A program made the position numbers and the translations under genes. From Lachnospiraceae bacterium Zagget2 (GTDB lineage: Bacteria; Bacillota; Clostridia; Lachnospirales; Lachnospiraceae), in contig MSHD01000035.1 of assembly GCA_001941045.1 (NCBI GenBank), positions 1 to 64,000 on the forward strand: DNA of 64,000 bases. The letters are read 5' to 3'. Shown here in pieces: positions 1-9,231 of the stretch. Each line of letters starts with the position of its first letter. Position 1 is the stretch's first letter. The notes beneath the pieces are model-generated. The model made no database searches and was not told where the DNA came from. It worked only from the letters and a program-made list of their open reading frames with translations.

Positions 1-51
1 GGAAGTAAACTTTTCACTTCAGCATGTCCATTTTCAGGCCCAAAGTCCTGT

Positions 52-91
52 CGAAAAAGAAGCAGCCCCGGGTGTAAAATCCCAGGGCTGC
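52..91 (-). terminator. Rho-independent terminator after tRNA-Leu
   Basis: On the minus strand a GC-rich hairpin (GCAGCCC...GGGCTGC with an inner CCC/GGG extension) is followed by a T-rich run (TTCTTTTTC). It sits about 10 nt past the 3' end of tRNA-Leu and is the natural end of that transcript. Confidence 0.8.
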
Positions 92-100
92 CCTGTCCTG

Positions 101-182
101 TGCCGCTGGCCGGACTCGAACCGGCACGGATCGCTCCGCTTGATTTTGAGTCAAGTGCGTCTGCCAATTCCGCCACAGCGGC
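101..182 (-). tRNA. tRNA-Leu (anticodon CAA)
   Basis: Read on the minus strand, the acceptor stem GCCGCTG pairs with CAGCGGC, followed by discriminator A. The anticodon arm CTTGA-CTCAAAA-TCAAG gives anticodon CAA. The T arm carries the GGTTCGAGTCC signature, and a long variable arm is present as expected for a class II tRNA-Leu. CCA is not encoded. A terminator hairpin follows directly. Confidence 0.95.
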
Positions 183-246
183 CCGCTTAAGCTTTTCCAT
201 TCTAACACAGCTTTTGGAAAGGCGCAAGCAATTTACCGTTTTTTTC

Positions 247-822
247 TCAACTCAGGACCAGCAGGTATTCGATGCTGACCACGACATCATTCTGCAGAAT
301 GATGCTCAGCTTTGTCTCTCCCCGGGTGTAGATCATCGCGGTTCCATCCTGCTCATAATCGTCCCCGTAGAGTTCCGTCACCTTGTCCATGCTGTCGCCG
401 AGCGCCAGCCCCTCCGGTGTCGTGATGTTGGGATCGATGAGATAGACCGAGTATGTCACCTCTCCATCCCCGGCATCATAGGCTGTGACCTCAAAGTCCG
501 TGTAGTTGTAGACGTTGTCAGAGCCTTCCACCGCGCAGCTCGGCACCGTGTAGACGTCATCCGCATCCGGCAGGACGGACGCATCAAATGCTTCGCCCGG
601 TGTGAGCGTCACGCCGTCTACCTCAAAGGAAAAGACGCCTTCCTCCTGGCTCTCTTCTTCCTCTGCAGAGACAGCTTCCTCCTCCCCGCTTTCCTCGTCC
701 TCCTCGTCGTCTTCCGAACGGGTGATTACCTGTTCGGAGGCATCCGTGCTTTCCGAACTTCCGCAGGCAGCAACGGAAGCTGCCAGCATCACCGTCATGG
801 CCAACACCAATGCTTTTTTCAT
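247..822 (-). CDS. Secreted lipoprotein, acidic linker, unknown function
   Basis: The protein starts with MKKALVLAMTVMLAASVAACGSS, a signal peptide ending in a lipobox (SVAAC), so it should be lipid-anchored on the outer face of the membrane. A low-complexity acidic stretch (DDEEDEESGEEEA, EEEESQEE) links the anchor to a C-terminal domain of about 120 residues that I do not recognise. The ORF track begins four codons upstream at a GTG. I prefer the ATG at 822 because AAGGAG lies about 11 nt before it and the GTG sits on that ribosome-binding site. It is the last gene of the minus-strand envelope run. Function is unknown. Confidence 0.8.
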   Translation of the reverse strand: MKKALVLAMTVMLAASVAACGSSESTDASEQVITRSEDDEEDEESGEEEAVSAEEEESQEEGVFSFEVDGVTLTPGEAFDASVLPDADDVYTVPSCAVEGSDNVYNYTDFEVTAYDAGDGEVTYSVYLIDPNITTPEGLALGDSMDKVTELYGDDYEQDGTAMIYTRGETKLSIILQNDVVVSIEYLLVLS

Positions 823-855
823 GTGTTCCTTCACTCCTTTTCTTTATAGCATTTA

Positions 856-1881
856 TCACTCAGCTGCAGCCGCATCGTACTGCGCAAGTTTTTCATCATA
901 GATGGCGGACACTTCCTCGTCCGTCCGATAATCGGTCAGATCATATTCCTGCGAAAGGATCTGTGAAAAATAGGTGGACAGCTTTGTTCCGCCCGAAAGA
1001 TTGAGATGCAGTCCCTCATCGTAGGTATCCGTACTGTAGTCGATGCCGATCTCCTCAGCCACATCGAGGAAATTGTAGAAATCAAGACCGTGCTCCGCGG
1101 CATAATCCTCAATCTGCGCATCGTACTCGTCATACCAGTAGGGATAGACGCTCGGCGCCTTTACCAGCACAAGCGTGACGCCGTTCTCCTCGCAGAGCTC
1201 CCGTATCCGGTCAAGATAGTCATAGTCGATATCTTCAAAAGTATAATCCGCAAGCATGCGTTCCGTCGGCAGCGTATCAACCGGCCGCACTTCTTTGTTC
1301 ATCTGGTATCCGTTAAAGGTATTGTATTCATCATGCAGCAGATACTCGATATCCTCCGAGGTCAGCTCGTCAAAGCGGGAGTGATAACGCAGAATCGGGA
1401 ATACATAGGACCAGAAATTCTCCTCCTCCGTCATCGATGCTTTGATAATCTCAATCTTCTCTTCCGACCAGCGCATCCGATCGATGGTCAGCCGGTTATA
1501 CGCCTCGCTGACCGGCTCTGAATAGCGCATGGAATTGACATTGAGCACCACCACCTTCGGGATCTCATAATGAAAAGTCTCCTTCAGCACGTAGTATGAC
1601 TGCCAGATCAACTGTTGCGGCGTCCCGCGCACATAGGCGGTAATCCCCGCCTGCCGGTACAGCTCCATCGGAGAAAAATTCGCATAGACTTCACAGTCTC
1701 CGACAAAAATCACCTCATGGCCGCCTGCCTCCTCATAGTACTGAGAAATCATACTGCCCTCTTTCAGGGTCTCTGCGTATTTCGGCTCCAGAAGCCTCGT
1801 TGCAAAAGCGAACAGCGCCAGAAAAACGACGAGAACCAGAACGACTGAAATTCCTGTTTTTATCCGTGTATGCTTCTTCAT
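856..1881 (-). CDS. SGNH/DltD-like acyl-transfer partner of MBOAT protein
   Basis: This 341-aa protein has one N-terminal membrane segment (residues 9-28) and an extracytoplasmic body. VIFVGDCEVY sits where SGNH hydrolases have the GDS block I, and DEGLHLNLSGG near residue 295 resembles the DxxH block V. The nucleophilic serine position is therefore a Cys-like 'GDC', which is unusual. The gene lies 11 nt downstream of an MBOAT acyltransferase gene. Such pairs (DltB/DltD, AlgI/AlgJ, PatA/PatB) move acyl groups across the membrane onto wall or exopolysaccharide. The role as O-acyl transfer partner is inferred from domain type and neighbour; the acceptor polymer is unknown. Confidence 0.8.
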   Translation of the reverse strand: MKKHTRIKTGISVVLVLVVFLALFAFATRLLEPKYAETLKEGSMISQYYEEAGGHEVIFVGDCEVYANFSPMELYRQAGITAYVRGTPQQLIWQSYYVLKETFHYEIPKVVVLNVNSMRYSEPVSEAYNRLTIDRMRWSEEKIEIIKASMTEEENFWSYVFPILRYHSRFDELTSEDIEYLLHDEYNTFNGYQMNKEVRPVDTLPTERMLADYTFEDIDYDYLDRIRELCEENGVTLVLVKAPSVYPYWYDEYDAQIEDYAAEHGLDFYNFLDVAEEIGIDYSTDTYDEGLHLNLSGGTKLSTYFSQILSQEYDLTDYRTDEEVSAIYDEKLAQYDAAAAE

Positions 1882-1892
1882 CCCGGCTCCTC

Positions 1893-3149
1893 CTAAAAAC
1901 TGCTGTAAATAAACTGCTCCGCCTCGAAACCGATGCCATACATACCAAATACAAGCGCCAGCAGACCAAGTGCGCCCACAACAGCCAGCCTCGCAGCCGG
2001 TGCACTGCCGGTGAACACATTCCGGAAGCGTTCCTTATTTCCATCGTAAACCCAGAGCAGCACCGTTGCACTAAGGAAAACGATCCAGTCGGACACGCCA
2101 AGGCCAAGTGAAAGAATATTTGCCGCCAGCGCCCCATAATTGAAAGTCGTGAAGAGCGAGGCGATACTGCCCAGCGCTGTAAAGGTATCCGGCCAGATGA
2201 AGAAAGACCAGAGAACACTGATGATCAGGAAGGTAAGCACCCGGTTGAACGCACGGAATTTTGTACGAATGCCATTGCCAAGCGAGACAAAAATCCCGTT
2301 GAACAGTCCCCACAGAATATAGTGAAAACCGTGCCAGAATCCGGATACCAGGAAGGTGATGAGCAGGTTGACGACCTTGCGAAACTTCCCCTTCCGATTG
2401 CCGCCGAGCGGAATATAGATATAATTTCTCAGCCAGGCGCCCAGCGTGATATGCCAGCGGCGCCAGAATTCCGCCACCGTCTCGGAGTAGTAGGGCGCAT
2501 CGAAGTTCTCGCTCAGGCGAAGTCCCAGTACCTGGGAGACGCCCAGTACAATATCCATGCAGCCCGAGAAATCGGCATAGAGCCGAATCGAGTACAGGAT
2601 CATCGCGAACAACGCGTAAGCGCCTCTGTATTCCTCAGGAGAGGCTGAAATTGTCGACACCACTACGCTTGCCCGGGCGGAAATCACCAGCATCTTGAAA
2701 GCGCCCCAGACCATCCGGATTGCTCCGGCCGAAACTCCATCCCAGCTGAACTTCCGCTCCGCCAGCGCTGTCTTCATATGGTCAAAGCTCTCAATCGGTC
2801 CCTGCACCAGATGCGGGAAATATGTCAGATAGAGCGCAAAGGTGAGAAAATTCTTTTCCGGCGGATATTTTCCCTTGCGGATATCCGCCAGATAAGAGAT
2901 CATCTGCAGGGTAAAATAGGATACGCCGAGCGGTGCAAGCAGGCTAAGACCGGTGACCGGCTGCAGTCGCATCAGAACCAGCGGCGCGGCACTGACCACG
3001 ATCAGCGGCCAGAACAGCCAGCGATACCTGGGCAGGACAAGGCCGGTCAGCCAGATAAGCAAGGCCGCAACCAGTAGCCAAACAAGGCCTGCAAGCCCAT
3101 AACCGGCATAGATTATCAGGCCGACCAGCAGGATCAGAAACTCTATCAT
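1893..3149 (-). CDS. MBOAT family membrane O-acyltransferase (AlgI/DltB-like)
   Basis: This 418-aa polytopic membrane protein has about ten hydrophobic segments. The MBOAT signature region is clear: ENFDAPYYSETVAEFWRRWH, LRNYIYIPLGGN and VSGFWHG, the last containing the conserved catalytic histidine. Family members pass acyl groups (acetyl or D-alanyl) from a cytoplasmic donor to an extracytoplasmic acceptor together with an SGNH/DltD-like partner, which is encoded 11 nt downstream. No dltA or dltC is nearby, so exopolysaccharide or peptidoglycan O-acetylation is more likely than teichoic-acid D-alanylation. That choice is inference. Confidence 0.92.
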   Translation of the reverse strand: MIEFLILLVGLIIYAGYGLAGLVWLLVAALLIWLTGLVLPRYRWLFWPLIVVSAAPLVLMRLQPVTGLSLLAPLGVSYFTLQMISYLADIRKGKYPPEKNFLTFALYLTYFPHLVQGPIESFDHMKTALAERKFSWDGVSAGAIRMVWGAFKMLVISARASVVVSTISASPEEYRGAYALFAMILYSIRLYADFSGCMDIVLGVSQVLGLRLSENFDAPYYSETVAEFWRRWHITLGAWLRNYIYIPLGGNRKGKFRKVVNLLITFLVSGFWHGFHYILWGLFNGIFVSLGNGIRTKFRAFNRVLTFLIISVLWSFFIWPDTFTALGSIASLFTTFNYGALAANILSLGLGVSDWIVFLSATVLLWVYDGNKERFRNVFTGSAPAARLAVVGALGLLALVFGMYGIGFEAEQFIYSSF

Positions 3150-3161
3150 CGCGCGTCCCTC

Positions 3162-4760
3162 CTAATTGCAGGCGGGCCACAGGGAGGTATCCCATGTGCG
3201 TCCTCTCAGCGTTGCCAGACGCTCCGCGTCATTCATATACTGCTTGCAGGCCTCCCGGATCGAACCGGCCATAGGCGTTGCATCCAGATGCTTCCACCCG
3301 CCGTTCACATAGACGATCAGCCAATAATGTGTTTTTTCCGTGGTCCAGATCAGCTGGCTGCTGATGCCCTTCTGATCCAGGATGGCCTTCAGACACATCG
3401 CGTGAACATAACAGTTGCCCACTTTATTGGTAAAGCCGTACCAGACCGGATCACTGCCGCCCCAGTCGTGGTTGTAGCTGACATACGAACGAACGTAATC
3501 TGCAATACTCTTCGCATCATTTCCCAGACCTGCCGCGATCGAGGCCACCAGTGCATCGGTATCGGAGCTGTCATGGGTAATCGAAACCTTACGCTTTGAG
3601 CTGGCCACATTCCCGGAAGTATCCGAAGCTGTGTAGGTCACATAGTAGGTCCCCGCCGCGCTGTAATTGACGCCGCTGTCATCATAGGAGACGCTGCACT
3701 CTCCATCGATCGCGTCCACGGCCGTCACACCGGACAGATAATCCGGCGTACCACTGTTCTTGGCGATGCTGATCGTGCTGAGACCACTGATGACCGGCGG
3801 TACATCATCCGTCTTTACAATAAGCGTTGCTTCCGCCTGGGCCACGTTCCCATAAATATCCTCCGCCTCAATTGTCACAGCGTAGGTTCCCACCTCGGAA
3901 GTATCGATCTCGTCCACCAGCTGCAGCTCTACATCTCCGGACATATCGGTTGCTGAAACAACAAAGTCCTCCATCTCCACTTCGCTGCCCGGATAAACCG
4001 CCACTTCCTGAAGCTCCACCTCCGGCGCTGTGGTATCCGCTACTGTCACCACACACTCGGCGGTCTTGTAGCCGTTGCTGCTGGAGATCACATATTCTCC
4101 CACCTCGGATTCATTAATCTCGTTGATATCCGACTGTTCGATCAGGCTCGTACCGACATTCTGATATGCCAGCAGATCCTGCTTGGTCAGCCGATCGCCG
4201 TATTCCAGATCATAGGATTCCTTTATCCACGTATAAGAGATGGTACAGTCCTGACTGACCGAATTGCCGCTCGCATCGGTGACCACCACGGTCACATCAT
4301 GATCCGCACCGCTGCGTGTGCTTTCCGTCGACTCTGCGAAGGAGACTGTCGTCTCCGAATAATCCTCGATGCTCTCGATAAAGTCCTCGGCATTCGGTTC
4401 ATAATTCAGTGGCTCCTCATATACATCCAGGAACTCGACCGTCGGAGCCGTGGTATCTACCACATGCAGTGTGACCGTCTCCGTCCTGTCCCTGTACGCC
4501 AAACTCACCGACTCGTCACCCGTCTCATCGATATTAATCGAAGACGGGTCCGTGACGAAGCTGACCAGAGAAGCATCCGCATACTGTGTCAGGAATTCCG
4601 CAAGCGTCACGGAGTCTGTGCCCAGCTCAATCGTAACGCCCTGAAATTTTGGCTGAACGGAATGCCAGAGCTGGTATCCTCCCGCTGCCGCCAGGACAAC
4701 GACCAGTAAAACAACAACGGCAGTCACCTGCTTTCGTTTCTCACTCAGGAATTTTTTCAT
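3162..4760 (-). CDS. Membrane-anchored Ig-repeat protein with transglutaminase-like domain
   Basis: This 532-aa protein begins with a basic stretch and a transmembrane segment (about residues 10-32). Several bacterial Ig-like/DUF5011-type repeats follow (DTTAPTVEFL, DTTAPEVELQ, DDVPPVISGL), each ending in a DxSGNV-type strand. The C-terminal 110 residues form a transglutaminase-like fold with a plausible triad: Cys in GNCYVHAMC, His in THYWLIVYV, Asp in KHLDATP. It is probably tethered outside the cell as a protease or crosslinker. It lies 12 nt upstream of the MBOAT gene, in an apparent operon. The substrate is unknown. Confidence 0.85.
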   Translation of the reverse strand: MKKFLSEKRKQVTAVVVLLVVVLAAAGGYQLWHSVQPKFQGVTIELGTDSVTLAEFLTQYADASLVSFVTDPSSINIDETGDESVSLAYRDRTETVTLHVVDTTAPTVEFLDVYEEPLNYEPNAEDFIESIEDYSETTVSFAESTESTRSGADHDVTVVVTDASGNSVSQDCTISYTWIKESYDLEYGDRLTKQDLLAYQNVGTSLIEQSDINEINESEVGEYVISSSNGYKTAECVVTVADTTAPEVELQEVAVYPGSEVEMEDFVVSATDMSGDVELQLVDEIDTSEVGTYAVTIEAEDIYGNVAQAEATLIVKTDDVPPVISGLSTISIAKNSGTPDYLSGVTAVDAIDGECSVSYDDSGVNYSAAGTYYVTYTASDTSGNVASSKRKVSITHDSSDTDALVASIAAGLGNDAKSIADYVRSYVSYNHDWGGSDPVWYGFTNKVGNCYVHAMCLKAILDQKGISSQLIWTTEKTHYWLIVYVNGGWKHLDATPMAGSIREACKQYMNDAERLATLRGRTWDTSLWPACN

Positions 4761-4829
4761 TTGTCAGTACCCCACTCATTTTTCTTATGTAAACGACATG
4801 GCGTCGCCTGCATCTCTCCTCGTTTCGGA

Positions 4830-6893
4830 TTATTCCGAAATCAAATATCCATCGATATCAAATGTATACTCTTTACCGGAAAGCGTGACTGTGCAGTCCG
4901 TGTAATAGCTGCCGTCAGCCAGACGGTATCTCTGACCATAGTCATCCACTTTCCAGCCCTCGATGCTGACTGGCACGGAGGACATAGAATCAATTCTTTC
5001 AATATCGTCATCCTGGAAATGCCACCACTCTGAGACCAGTGACGCCAGTCCGGCGGAGTTCATGATATTCGCCAGGATATTGGCATTCACTTCGTTTCTG
5101 CCGGTGACAGAATACTGGCTCAGGTCATGCATGGAGGTCTGCATAATCATCTCTTCCCCGGTCTCGGCATCCTCGAGCGTCAGATCAACGGCGACTCCGA
5201 CGTTATGCCTGCTTCGTTTCGCAGCCAGGAAAGAACTCAGGTGGTATGACGAACCGCCGTACATAACCTCCGCATAGGTCAGGGAGTTCGTCGTCTCTTT
5301 CAACGTCACGGTTCCGTCTTCATTCACGATTGCCTCTGTCGTGACCGAATTTTCCGGCAATTCCAGCGTAGAGACTGCCACACCGCTCCAGGTCTCCGCC
5401 GGAACCGTCTGACTCAGCAGATTCGTCGCCATGGAATAGAGCGTCTGCGTAGCGACAGCCGGCCGGTAGGACTCGTAAATCCGAAGCCGGTATCCCATAT
5501 CCAGCGCCATCAGAGCCGCATCCATGAGCTTGTCCGCCACCGGATACATGAGCGGCGTCACAAAGGTTCCGTCATTCAGACGGATATTCTCAAAGCCTGA
5601 CACAACCTCACCCGATACACCCGGAAACTCAAACTCATGAACCGTAAAAACAGAATTATAACTGTTGGTGATATCATAGGTGCAGAGATCTCCCAGATAC
5701 TCCGTCAGATTGATCATGCACTGCGTGCTGTCAATATAGCAGGTCTCGCCATTAAACAGAATGCCGAACATGCCATTCGTCTCGTCGACGACACAGTAAG
5801 CCTGCATCGCGCTCACTGTTCCGGCCACCTGCGTCTTCTCCGCGTCCGTATAGGCAGTCAGAGCCAGAACCGGCCAGACCGTGCAGTGGATCGCAGACGC
5901 CTCGGTCTCGCAGACAATCTCCTCCGAGATGGCAAGATAGCTGCTCACAGACTCTGCACCATTGATCTCTTCCGCCACGATCCGATACGTAAAGGTGTCA
6001 AACGAATCCAGATGAGGCGTAGTATAGGTCCGCTCTTCATCGTTCGCAATATATGCGACATTCTCCCAGCTTCCGCTGTCCTTGTTGTAGCGCTGCACAA
6101 CGTAACGGCCGCCCATGGTCTCACTCCAGGTGAAGGTATATTTATTACTGCCCTCTTCGGTAACCTCCACCTCCATATCCTTGCCCAGCAGTGTCGACCG
6201 GCTGATCGTATAGGTGGTAGACGCATATCCAATGTAGGAAAAATCACTTTTTACCCGGCTGGCGCACAGTCCAATGGTGTATGACGACTCAGGAAGCGGC
6301 AGATCGCCGCCCTCCCCGAAACTGATTTCGACGGAATCACTGTTGACCGTCATAACCTCCTCGACCACGTTGCCGTCTTCCAGAAGGCAGACACTGCAGG
6401 AAGCTCCTCCCGTCAGCGTATACATGGCATTCAGCACACCGGTCTCCTCATTCAGATGCCAGCTCGCGTTTGCCAGTCCCAGAGACAGATTTGTAGTAAA
6501 TTTTACGATGGTTCTGGGCAGATTTCCCCCGGTGCGCACACTCAGCGTACACTCGCCGATATCCGCAGTGATCGGAATCCTGCAGCTGTTCGTCTCTACG
6601 GTTGCCTCGAAGGCATTCTTTCCTTCATCGTCACTCCAGCTGGCCTTTACCACATAACTCTCCGCTCCCCGTACTTCCTTCCAGGACAGGACCATAGTGC
6701 CGTCCTCCTGCTCCGCAAGGACGCAGTCATCAGAGGAAACCCCGATCGAACTTCCCCACAAAAACCACCAGACCAGCGCCACGACCAGCACAAGACCCAG
6801 CGTCGCCACCATGGATATCAACGTCGCACGTATACGCGAGAGCATTCTTTTTTTATGTCTTTTTCCTCTGTAGCCCTTTTTCGGCTGCGGCAT
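4830..6893 (-). CDS. Membrane-anchored M15 (VanX/DdpX-type) D,D-dipeptidase with Fn3-like domains
   Basis: After a basic tail (KKGYRGKRHKKR) and one membrane segment, about 300 residues of beta-rich fibronectin-like domains and an SH3-like stretch precede a C-terminal peptidase. The peptidase has the M15D landmarks: ESYRP, SRHNVGVAVDLTL (zinc His and Asp) and SEWWHFQ (catalytic Glu and zinc His). Family members cleave D-Ala-D-Ala dipeptide or peptidoglycan stems. I moved the start to the ATG at 6893 because GGGAGGAGAG lies just before it; the ORF track starts 11 codons earlier. The anchoring and added domains suggest action on the wall rather than cytoplasmic VanX-like resistance. Confidence 0.85.
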   Translation of the reverse strand: MPQPKKGYRGKRHKKRMLSRIRATLISMVATLGLVLVVALVWWFLWGSSIGVSSDDCVLAEQEDGTMVLSWKEVRGAESYVVKASWSDDEGKNAFEATVETNSCRIPITADIGECTLSVRTGGNLPRTIVKFTTNLSLGLANASWHLNEETGVLNAMYTLTGGASCSVCLLEDGNVVEEVMTVNSDSVEISFGEGGDLPLPESSYTIGLCASRVKSDFSYIGYASTTYTISRSTLLGKDMEVEVTEEGSNKYTFTWSETMGGRYVVQRYNKDSGSWENVAYIANDEERTYTTPHLDSFDTFTYRIVAEEINGAESVSSYLAISEEIVCETEASAIHCTVWPVLALTAYTDAEKTQVAGTVSAMQAYCVVDETNGMFGILFNGETCYIDSTQCMINLTEYLGDLCTYDITNSYNSVFTVHEFEFPGVSGEVVSGFENIRLNDGTFVTPLMYPVADKLMDAALMALDMGYRLRIYESYRPAVATQTLYSMATNLLSQTVPAETWSGVAVSTLELPENSVTTEAIVNEDGTVTLKETTNSLTYAEVMYGGSSYHLSSFLAAKRSRHNVGVAVDLTLEDAETGEEMIMQTSMHDLSQYSVTGRNEVNANILANIMNSAGLASLVSEWWHFQDDDIERIDSMSSVPVSIEGWKVDDYGQRYRLADGSYYTDCTVTLSGKEYTFDIDGYLISE

Positions 6894-6928
6894 TTCTTCT
6901 CTCCTCCCGACCCGGTCGGTTCTCACGA

Positions 6929-8200
6929 TTACCGGATCAGCTTTTTCCCGACTTCAAAACAGTCGAAAGTCGCAAAATAATCATTCAGCGTCTCTGCCCG
7001 TCGGATCAGCTGTACCGAGCCGTCCTCCCGTAAAAGGAGCTCCGCGGAACGCAGTTTTCCGTTGTAATTATATCCCATCGAGTGTCCGTGCGCGCCCGCA
7101 TCATGAATAAAGAGATAATCGCCCTTCTCGATCCTGGGCAGCGCGCGATCCACTGCGAATTTGTCACAGTTTTCACAGAGGGAGCCGGTCACATCATAGA
7201 TGTGATCACAGGGCTCGTTCTCCTTTCCCAGCACCGTCACATGATGATAGGCGCCATAGATCGCCGGACGCATCAGATTCGCCGCGCAGGCGTCCACACC
7301 GATATATTCCTTGTGTGTGTGTTTCTCATGGATCGCCTTTGTCACCAGCGCGCCAAAGGGGCCTGTCATATAGCGGCCCAGCTCCGTGCAGAGAGAGACA
7401 TCGCCCATACCGGCGGGCACGAGAATCTCCTCGTAGACACTGCGCACCCCCTCGCCGATGACGAAGATATCGTTCGGCTCCTGATCCGGCCGGTAGGGGA
7501 TCCCGATCCCGCCGGAGAGGTTGATAAAGCTGATATGCACGCCTGTCGCTTCCTTCAGGCGAACCGCCAGCTCAAACAGTACCTTTGCCAGCAGCGGGTA
7601 ATATTCATTCGTCACCGTATTGCTCGCCAGGAAAGCATGAATTCCAAAATGCTCCACGCCCTTTTCCTTCATGATCCGGAAGGCTTCGATCATCTGCGCC
7701 TCCGTCATACCGTACTTGGCGTCGCCGGGATTGTCCATGATGCCGTTGCTCATCTTAAAGTATCCACCCGGATTGTAACGGCAGCTCATGGTCTTCGGAA
7801 GATAACCGAGCGTCTGCTCAACCACCGCAATATGCGTAATATCATCCAGATTGATGATACCGCCCAGCTTTTCACACAGGGCGAACTCCTCCGGCGGGGT
7901 ATCGTTGGAAGAAAACATGATATCCTGACCATTTATCCCGACCGCGTCCGAGAGTAACAGCTCCGCCTCCGATGAACAGTCGCTGCCGCAGCCATACTCC
8001 TTCAGAATCTCCATCAGGAAGGGATTCGGCGTCGCCTTCACGGCAAAATACTCCTTGTAGCCCGGATTCCAGGAAAAAGCCTCATAAAGATTTTTTACAT
8101 TTTCCCGGATCCCTCTCTCGTCATAGATATGAAAAGGCGTAGGATATGTTTTCGCGATCTCCTCGATCTGTTCTCTGGTCACAAACGGCGTCTTTTTCAT
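6929..8200 (-). CDS. lysA: Diaminopimelate decarboxylase-like PLP enzyme (group IV)
   Basis: This 423-aa fold-type III PLP decarboxylase carries the PLP lysine in EYFAVKATPNP, a glycine-rich phosphate loop (NLSGGIGIPY), ELGRYMTGPFG, and the second-subunit catalytic cysteine in GSLCENCDKFA. These match LysA, which decarboxylates meso-diaminopimelate to L-lysine. The family also includes decarboxylases for other diamino acids, so the exact substrate is not fixed. Start at 8200 (MKKTPF) is chosen for the AAGGATG ribosome-binding site; the track starts nine codons earlier. It lies 35 nt upstream of the M15 peptidase gene and may share its transcript. Confidence 0.85.
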   Translation of the reverse strand: MKKTPFVTREQIEEIAKTYPTPFHIYDERGIRENVKNLYEAFSWNPGYKEYFAVKATPNPFLMEILKEYGCGSDCSSEAELLLSDAVGINGQDIMFSSNDTPPEEFALCEKLGGIINLDDITHIAVVEQTLGYLPKTMSCRYNPGGYFKMSNGIMDNPGDAKYGMTEAQMIEAFRIMKEKGVEHFGIHAFLASNTVTNEYYPLLAKVLFELAVRLKEATGVHISFINLSGGIGIPYRPDQEPNDIFVIGEGVRSVYEEILVPAGMGDVSLCTELGRYMTGPFGALVTKAIHEKHTHKEYIGVDACAANLMRPAIYGAYHHVTVLGKENEPCDHIYDVTGSLCENCDKFAVDRALPRIEKGDYLFIHDAGAHGHSMGYNYNGKLRSAELLLREDGSVQLIRRAETLNDYFATFDCFEVGKKLIR

Positions 8201-8227
8201 CGGTAATTCATCCTTACTCTCTATCAC

Positions 8228-8256
8228 GAAAAGGGAGTCTGTAGAAACAGACTCCC
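8228..8256 (-). terminator. Rho-independent terminator after tRNA-Pro
   Basis: On the minus strand GGGAGTCTGT-TTCT-ACAGACTCCC is followed by TTTTC. This 10-bp perfect stem lies downstream of tRNA-Pro and just upstream of the lysA-like gene. Confidence 0.85.
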
Positions 8257-8291
8257 TCTCTGGAGCACGCCCTCCGGCAGTCCCTCAAAAG

Positions 8292-8366
8292 TCGGGGTAA
8301 CAGGATTCGAACCTGCGACCCCACGGCCCCCAGCCGTGTGCTCTAGCCAAACTGAGCCATACCCCG
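8292..8366 (-). tRNA. tRNA-Pro (anticodon GGG)
   Basis: On the minus strand the acceptor stem CGGGGTA pairs with TACCCCG, followed by discriminator A. The anticodon arm CACGG-CTGGGGG-CCGTG gives GGG. The T arm shows CAGGTTCGAATCCTG. A perfect terminator hairpin follows. CCA is not encoded. Confidence 0.95.
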
Positions 8367-8413
8367 ACAACGCAACAATTATATCGCAGGCTTTATGAAA
8401 AAGCAAGAAGAAA

Positions 8414-9091
8414 TTACAGCAGCGCCATAACCTCTGACAGTTTCGTAATCTGTATGGCCTTCTCTTCGGGAATCAATCCCTCCGGCCGGAACCAGACCGC
8501 ATGCAGGCCGGCATCGAGGGCTCCGCGGACGTCCATTTCCAGGCTGTCTCCCACAAACAGACACTCCCCGGCCCGGCAGGACGCTTTCTGGACACATCTT
8601 GCGAAAAACGCAGGCGCAGGTTTTTCTGCCGTGGCCTCCTCACTGGAAACATAAAAATCTACAAGGGGCAGAAGCTCCATCTGTTCCAGCTTTTTAAGCT
8701 GCATATATGCCGTCATATTGGTCCCAATCCCGATGCGGATGCCGCGCTCCCGCAGCGCGGCAAGGGTGTCCTGCGCCTCTGCAAAAGGCTTCATCGCTCC
8801 AAGAAATGTATCCCAGTAGATATCGCACATCCGGAGCGCGTGCGGATACAGCGGCAAACCTCTGTCCTCCAGGATCATCTGGGCGCGGAGCAGGCGGTTG
8901 TGCGTTGCCGCCACATTGCCCATAAGTTTCTGCGCCGCTTCCAGACGGCTCTGATACAACCCCGGGAACTCTTCCCGCGGGATACCCAGTTCCTGTTCTG
9001 CATAGACAGAAAGCTCTGCGAGCGCTATCGCATGCGCATCCTGATAGCTGTACAGCGTGTCATCCAGATCAAATATCACTGATTTTATCAT
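8414..9091 (-). CDS. HAD-superfamily hydrolase
   Basis: This 225-aa protein has the four HAD motifs: VIFDLDDTLYS (nucleophile Asp), GIGTNMTA (motif II Thr), EKPAPAFF (motif III Lys) and FVGDSLEMDVRGA (motif IV Asp pair). The helical cap matches subfamily I phosphatases of the YjjG/phosphoglycolate-phosphatase kind. The start is placed at MIKSVIFDLDD (9091) because the extra 51 residues in the track are not family-like and GGAAAGG lies upstream of this ATG. Substrate is unknown. It follows the cotJ terminator on the same strand. Confidence 0.9.
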   Translation of the reverse strand: MIKSVIFDLDDTLYSYQDAHAIALAELSVYAEQELGIPREEFPGLYQSRLEAAQKLMGNVAATHNRLLRAQMILEDRGLPLYPHALRMCDIYWDTFLGAMKPFAEAQDTLAALRERGIRIGIGTNMTAYMQLKKLEQMELLPLVDFYVSSEEATAEKPAPAFFARCVQKASCRAGECLFVGDSLEMDVRGALDAGLHAVWFRPEGLIPEEKAIQITKLSEVMALL

Positions 9092-9185
9092 TCCATCATG
9101 CCTTTCCACCTGGTCAACCGGCAAAACGGGCCAGGCCTGTCTCATTCCAAAGTACAGGAAGAGACGGCACTTTGTCAATAAGAAA

Positions 9186-9222
9186 CAGCCGTCCGGCTGC
9201 TTTAAAGTCTGCCGGACGGCTG
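9186..9222 (-). terminator. Terminator after the cotJ operon
   Basis: A 12-bp inverted repeat, CAGCCGTCCGGC...GCCGGACGGCTG, starts about 10 nt past the cotJC stop codon and is followed on the minus strand by TTTCTTATT. On the plus strand it is followed by CCTTTTGTTTT, so it may act in both directions. It marks the natural 3' end of the cotJA-cotJB-cotJC unit. Confidence 0.8.
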
Positions 9223-9231
9223 CCTTTTGTT

